Shown piece by piece: positions 58,548-64,000 of a stretch of 64,000 bases of DNA. Every line of letters begins with the position of its first letter. The stretch's first letter is position 1. The DNA is from Thinopyrum elongatum (lineage: Eukaryota > Streptophyta > Magnoliopsida > Poales > Poaceae), in NCBI GenBank assembly GCA_011799875.1, contig CM022298.1, positions 261,199,757 to 261,263,756 of the forward strand. The letters run 5' to 3'. A model generated the notes under the pieces. It saw only the letters and a list, made by a program, of their open reading frames with translations. It made no database searches and had not been told where the DNA came from. The position numbers were made by a program, and so were the translations under genes.

Positions 58548-60563
58548 ATCTCCCCCTTTTTGGTAATTGATGACAACATAGATCAAAGCTTCAAGTAAAT
58601 GATATGAAGAGTAATAAGCAAAGCTTTGGAAGAACATATAACATGCATAAGCTCCCCCTACATGTATGCAATCATGTGATGATAAAATTTAAAGACATAT
58701 GAATGCATAGCATGCCAGAGTTAGTAGTGAGTTACATGTATCTTGGTCATATGCATCAGAGCAAAAACAAGAGTTGATAGGTTGTACCTTCATGCTTTAT
58801 GAATCCCTCTTGCAAACAATATGTGCAAAAGCAAGAAATCATCATGCACATGAGTGTGATTCATATACTTACCTTGTGGTTCTTGACCTAACTCTTGGAG
58901 GTAGTAAAATTGAGAAAACAATGTTAAGTAACACAAGAGAACTCCAAAAAAGAAAGATTCCAAGACCCACAAGAATACCAAGACTGGGATGACATGTAAT
59001 AGGTGAGTACCACAGAGTGAGTACTTCATGCAGATATAGACATGTCCCCAAAGATTTAAGCATTTGCAATAAGTAATAAGGATTTTTCTCCCCTTAAACA
59101 TGGTCTCTTTCTCCCCCTGAATCTAACATTGGATAATGGGAGAAGGTAGGGTGAGATAAAATTAGAGAAGAAATAGATGAATCAATCTGAGCAGAAATGG
59201 ATAAGATCCAAAGATATCTCAAAACAAATACTAACATGTCTTTCCCCTCTTGAAGACATGTGACTTCTCTCCTCTTATGGTGTTGCATCTCTCTTCCTTT
59301 CTTAGAAGTGTTTTGTGATAATAGGCTTTGATGTGCTCTCTCTCCCCCTTTCACATCAATTTCCAAGAAGGGTTGTTTTCATGGATATGAGTCAAGTGAG
59401 TATGATCCTTGAGAGACTCAAGCAAGCATAATGTAGCTCATGATGCAGACAGAGGAAAAGAACCATTGAGTGGAGCTGAAGAGAATATGCGATATAAGAT
59501 GGTAGAAAGTTTTCTCAGTAGTGAAATCTGTGACGCCGATCTGTTTCAATCGGTGACTCCGAGATAGCAGAGCCACTGAAGATGCTCATCGGTGAGACTG
59601 ATTTAGTCCATGTCGGTGGAACCGATGAACTGTGTATAAGGAAACGTTGTGCTTCAGTCTGGCCGATGGGCTTGGACCAGTGGAACCGAGTTCAATGTAG
59701 AAGAAAAGTTTTGTCAACTCAGCTCACTCTGCAAATGAAATTTCAGAAGGATTTTCAAGGAATTTTCATAAGGATTTGCAATGAATTAAACTTAGACACA
59801 GAGACAAATAAAACAGAAATCAAAAGAGATCTAGATGAAGTTTTTTTGTTTAGAAGGGAAACACAATTGCAAGAAGATACAAATGCAATGAACAAGGAAA
59901 ACATTAGAGAACGTCATCTAGTGATGGTCGGCGACATAGTCACCTATGTTAGAGTATATTAACTTAGGAGTCAAGTGAGATCACATGACCATAGGTCATA
60001 CTCATCATTTAAGCTCCAAATGGGGTTGCCATTTTTAATTTAAGCATCTTGATGTATTCACATCTTATTGAGTTGCTTTAACTCATGACTTGGAGTAAAG
60101 CTTCTCTAAAATGTAATGACATACCTTGGGTTGTGGTGTTGATCTTGATCATGTAGTTGAACTTATGTTAGATGCTCAAGGTTGATGTAGACCACCAAGA
60201 GTTGGGACCATCCTTTGGAGGTGAAGTTCATCTTCCTACATGGGTTAGTCTTTCAAGGAATAGCACTTGTGTATCCAAGTTGACAAGATCGAAATTCATC
60301 ATATAGATATTGTCAAAGGATATGCTGAGTAAGTTCACGCTTCCTCAGTTTCAACAACCAATACATAGATACTTGGTGATGTAGAGATTGCTCCAGATGT
60401 GAGAGGTTTGCAATCTCATAGATTTAGGCTCATCCAAGCACCTACAAGGGTTAGATAACATACAAGGGTGCAAATATATCCAAGATAAATGGTCATCATC
60501 ATAAGAGAAACATCAAGGATTAGTCACATAGGCTCATGCCTTGCATGTATCGAAATGGAATCT
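58548..60563 (-). other. Non-coding region between pol and 3' LTR
   Basis: 2 kb without a credible ORF. Besides the tract at the LTR boundary there are further CTCCCC(C)T strings (minus-strand polypurine) near 58651, 59091, 59111 and 59341. TCGGTG..ACCGA-type motifs recur at 59555-59690. SIRE-type elements can have an env-like frame here; none is recognisable. Confidence 0.65.
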
Positions 60564-61932
60564 CTATTCCATGTTTGAGGCATCAATGATGTTCAATTCA
60601 CCTCTCAAACGACAAAATATCTTTTCATCAAGCGGTTTAGTGAAGATATCTGCCAATTGCTTGTTGCTACGAACATGCTTAAGACTGAAATCTTGTTTAG
60701 CAACATGATCACGAATGAAATGATGATGAACTTCAATATGCTTAGTTCGTGAATGTTGCACGGGATTGTGAGCAATCTTAATAGCACTCTCATTGTCGCA
60801 AAGCAATGGAACATGTTTCACATGTATCCCATAATCTTCAAGAGTTTGGGTCATCCAAAGTAATTTAGCACAACATGATCCGGTGGCAATGTATTTCGCT
60901 TCAGCGATGGATAATGATACCGAATTTTGTTTCTTGGAAGACCAAGAGACAAGAGATCTACCAAGAAATTGACATGTACACGAAGTGGACTTTCTATCAA
61001 CCTTGTCACCAGCATAGTCCGAGTCAGAATAGCCAACAAGATCAAAAGATGACCTCTTAGGGTACCAAATGCCAAAGTTTGGTGTATGAATTAAATATCT
61101 CACTATCCTTTTCACGGCCTTAAGATGACATTCTTTAGGAGCAGCTTGATATCGTGCACACATGCACACACTTAGCATAATATCAAGATGGAAGGCACAA
61201 AGATACAATAATGAACCAATCATAGATTGATAAACCTTTTGGTCAACTGGGCTGCCATCCTTCGTCAAGTCAAGATGTCCACTAGTAGGCATGGGTATTT
61301 TCATACCTTTGCTTTCTTGCATGTTGAACTTCTTGAAAAGATCCTTGGTATACTTTGTTTGTGAGACAAAGGTACCTTCCTTTGTTTGCTTGATTTGCAA
61401 TCCAAGGAAAAATTTGAGTTCACTCATCATAGACATCTCAAACTTCTTCGACATTAGCCTTCCAAACTTTTCACTAAAATGGGGGTTAGTAGAACCGAAT
61501 ATGATATCATCCACATATATTTGGCACACAAATAGTTCTCCATTAACCCTTTTAGTAAAAAGAGTAGAATCAATTTTCCCAATTTTGAAGCCTTTTTCAA
61601 TAAGAAACTTAGTCAAGCATTTATACCAAGCTCTAGGAGCTTGTTTAAGACCATAAAGAGCTTTATGTAATTTGTAGACATGATTAGGTTTCTTCGGATT
61701 AACAAAGTTGGGAGGTTGTTTAACGTAAACTTCCTCCTCAATTTCACCATTTAGAAAAGCACTCTTAATGTCCATTTGGTATAAAGTGATATCATGGTGA
61801 TTGGCATAAGCAAGTAAAATGCGAATGGACTCAAGTCTAGCAACGGGGGCATATGTCTCACCATAGTCCATACCTTCGACTTAGCCTTGAGCGATGAGAT
61901 GGGCCTTGTTGTGTAGAACTTGTCCATCCTCA
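60564..61932 (-). pseudogene. Copia pol C-terminal part: RT and RNase H (Maximus-like)
   Basis: From 61871 to 60564 the frame is open for 435 codons. It contains RT motifs (QMDIKSAFLNGE; YGLKQAPRAWY; IYVDDIIFGS with both Asp intact) and RNase H (GYSDSDYAGD; AEAKYIA; LCDNESAIKIA), ending LADIFTKPLDE...IIDASNME. Upstream, HEDGQVLHNKAHLIAQG is in the expected order but separated by a TAA at 61883-61881. Copia homology stops near 61935. The domain looks catalytically sound except that the RNase H AEAEY-like motif reads AEAKY. Without gag, protease and integrase it cannot move by itself. Confidence 0.9.
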
Positions 61933-63060
61933 TGTCGTGGGAAACCATGGCCGCCTATGGGGCCATCGGCCCCTTTGTGGTTTGGCGGGGGGAAGGGCAC
62001 ATTGCACAAAGAGCGGAGAGCGTAGCGCAGCACGACAGAGATCACACGGGCAATTTTTACCCAGGTTCGGGCCGCCACGTGGCGTAAAACCCTACTGCTG
62101 CTTTGGTGGATTTATGTGAGGACCGTGGTGGAAACGTAGTGCTCTAGCCCGGGAGGGTTGCCTCGGGGCGAGAGCAGCTACGCGCGTATGAGTGTACAGG
62201 GGTCCGAATCCTTTCTATGGTTGCCTCGGCCCTCCTTTTATAGATCAAGGGGTCACCACAATGGCAAATCGATCATTGTGTACTGATTAGATAGCAAACA
62301 GTGCTATCATACCTAACTCTGCAGACAGAGCAGATTGCATTAAATGCACCGCTTAGTGTCACATCGTGGTATGCCCGACAAGCCTTGCTGGGCCATTCGG
62401 CCACCTCCTCGTCTGTCTGCTTGACACATCTCTGGACGGGTGTCATTGGGAGGTGATTTCCTCTGGAAATGGCTGCCATGTGTCAAATAATAGCCACTTA
62501 GTCACTTGGGGGCTTGACACCGCACCGATCGATAACTTGCGTCTCTATGAGGTGGAGCGGTGGAGCCTTGGCGGGGTAGGCCGCCCTTGGGGTCCCCGGC
62601 AAGCCTGCCGGGACAGTCTTGAATCTTGTCTTGGGAGTAACCTTGGCCTGCCAGGCTTGCCTGCTCGGCAAGGGAGGTTTCACCTTAGTGGTATCTTGCT
62701 CATTTAGCTTGACTTGGTCTTCTTGATCCGCCCTTTGATTTCTCAAAGAGCTGATCTCTCCTTGCTTGGTCTGGACTTGGATGTTACAACCTCGCCTCCA
62801 AGCCTGTGTATAGTCCGGGCAACATACATGGGGTTTGTTGCACCGACAGGATCCCCCGGGCCGGGCCTGAACGCGCCGCCGAGCATCGTCGGTGTAGGCC
62901 CTATCAAGTACATGGGCAAGGAGGCTTTTGGCGATTTGTCCTTTGAGGTCTTCTTTGCTTCTTCATTATTCTGAACTTGGATCGGTTTCCAGCTTTCCTG
63001 CACGTCGTGTAACGCCAATTGTAGTGGGGTCATCTTTGTAATGGCCCGTGAATGACTTTA
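61933..63060 (-). repeat. Probable LTR of an unidentified retrotransposon
   Basis: The sequence switches at TGTCGTGGGAAACC (61933). It reads on the minus strand like a Triticeae LTR: a TATA box CTATAAAAGG at 62243-62234, then a transcribed leader with CCGAACCTGGGTAAAAATTGCCC (split across 62080-62050) and a GC-rich end. The right boundary and target duplication could not be fixed. No coding region recognised. Confidence 0.45.
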
Positions 63061-64000
63061 ACGCATGGGTGAGTAACTGCCAATTCACTCTTCCCACCAC
63101 GCTCTTATCCCTGGTCATGTATGTTGCATGCATTGAGTGGGGTAGATGATGGAGGCGCATGGTGCAGGAGAGCGTCAAGGCAAGGGCCCGGTCTTCTTGG
63201 GTTGATGTAGAGGGACGACGGTTACCCACCGAGGGATCAGCCCCCAGCCTGCCTATAAAAGGGGGCGAGGGGAAGCGGAAGTGCTCATCCACGCACCTCT
63301 TCTCCCCATTTCCTTCCTTCTTCTTGCAATGTTGGGATGGAGAGACCGGGGTCAGGCCACGGGCTTGAGCTTGGGGTTGAAGATGCCAAACGCTCAGGTA
63401 AGCGCCTGGGGAGTGAGTCTGGTCCGGGGCCGAAAGTGATGCGGCGGTCGAGCCGCTCGCAGCGCAGGAGGCGCCAAGCTTTTCCACTATGGTGGAATGC
63501 TTGTATCCTTTGCTCGGGTCGGCCGTCTGGCGGGGAATGCTAGACCTTGTCGTGAATCGCCGCGGCTTGTTGCCTTGATGTCGGGGCCCCTGGGATTTCC
63601 GGCGTCTCTTTGGGGTGCAGCGCTCGGGGCTTTTGGTAATCCCAGTACTGCCCCCTTTGGTGAGATCAAGGCGAATGTTGAAGATGGCGGCATCTTCGTT
63701 CCCTCTGAGGTGGGGAGCGATTCTCCTTGCATGTCTCGAGCACCGTCATCGCCCACTGCTTCTCCGGGGGAGGTGACTGCTCGAGGAGCCGGCGTCCCCC
63801 TGGAGTGGTGGTGATGAAGAAATAACGAGGGAAGATGGAGAAGGTGGGTGGCAGGGCGTCAGGTCGGAGTACGATGGCACCAACGCCTTCGTCTCGTATT
63901 GCCGACCCGCTGCCTCGTCTTTCCGCTCTTCCCCTCCCTTCCCGGCACCATCATCATAGGCATCTTGGTTGCCGGGGAGGGGTCACTCTCTTGGTGCCTT
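63061..64000 (+). other. GC-rich promoter-like region and unassigned sequence
   Basis: GCCTATAAAAGGGGGCGAGG at 63251-63270 is a strong TATA context on the plus strand, followed by a pyrimidine-rich leader (CCATTTCCTTCCTTCTTCTTGC). Downstream, open frames such as 63497-63814 show no recognisable domain and several frames are open at once because of GC content. It could be the start of another LTR element truncated by the window end. Confidence 0.35.

Larger units (their letters stand above)
56951..61932 (-). mobile_element. Maximus/SIRE-like Ty1/copia element, 3' half
   Basis: On the minus strand: the end of pol at 61932-60564, a 2-kb non-coding region, the polypurine tract AAAAAGGGGGAGAT (58561-58548) and a 1.6-kb 3' LTR ending at 56951. 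It is inserted in the Ulp1-like gene of the second CACTA element. The 5' half is missing because other sequence begins near 61933. Confidence 0.88.

Noticed and set aside
63497..63814. 105-codon ORF near the right edge
   Set aside because: GC-rich, no motif, and the opposite strand is also open; treated as compositional.

Overview
The window is repeat-dominated plant nuclear DNA, almost certainly from a Triticeae grass (wheat, Aegilops or barley type). The reasons are nested LTR retrotransposons with Met-type (TGGTATCAGAGC) or TGGCGCC-type primer binding sites, CACTA transposons with GCAGTAGCGC subterminal repeats, and a GC-rich F-box/FBD gene typical of grasses. I see no intact host gene. 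Every cellular-type coding region carries stops or frameshifts. I see no rRNA, no genuine tRNA gene and no CRISPR array.

Layout, left to right. (1) 1-7148: non-autonomous LTR element A on the minus strand, with one 254-residue ORF, inserted just after the start of an F-box/FBD gene. (2) 7149-9002: the rest of that F-box gene, with three nonsense codons and a frameshift. (3) 9856-17155: a pseudogene for a 3'-5' exonuclease (Werner/RNase D type), its 3' flank and a block of 84-90 bp subterminal repeats, interrupted at about 10.7-16.55 kb by a composite of small repeats (tRNA-like SINE heads, a GTTCATCGA tandem array, a 194-bp tandem duplication, an ATT microsatellite). (4) 17156-26085: an LTR element with a Lys-rich, coiled-coil ORF, split by a 3.9-kb solo LTR (TSD CGGAC). 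(5) 26086-26385: a gypsy integrase scrap broken by the CACTA terminus at 26386. (6) 26386-54893: that CACTA element holds a second, inverted copy of the exonuclease gene and subterminal repeats. Inside it sit LTR element B (26403-33731, TSD ATGGT) and a Copia element (35069-54857, TSD CTTCC), and inside the Copia 5' LTR sits a young gypsy chromovirus (35532-47430, TSD GCTAC) with 4-kb LTRs. (7) 54894-56950: the end of another CACTA element with a degenerate Ulp1-like protease gene. (8) 56951-61932: 3' LTR and pol of a Maximus/SIRE-like Copia on the minus strand. (9) 61933-64000: unresolved LTR-like, GC-rich sequence.

The most interesting observation is the repeated pairing of an exonuclease-domain gene with the same subterminal repeats, in one case within a few hundred bases of a CACTA terminus. 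This suggests a transposon family that carries a DnaQ/WRN-type exonuclease as cargo or accessory gene. Next come a gypsy element that lost gag and the protease active site but keeps one uninterrupted 1,115-residue frame, and a hairpin module shared by the two non-autonomous LTR elements, a candidate cis signal for mobilisation by a partner. Family names (Sabrina/WHAM-like, Tekay-like, Angela-like, Maximus-like) are from recognition only and were not checked by search.
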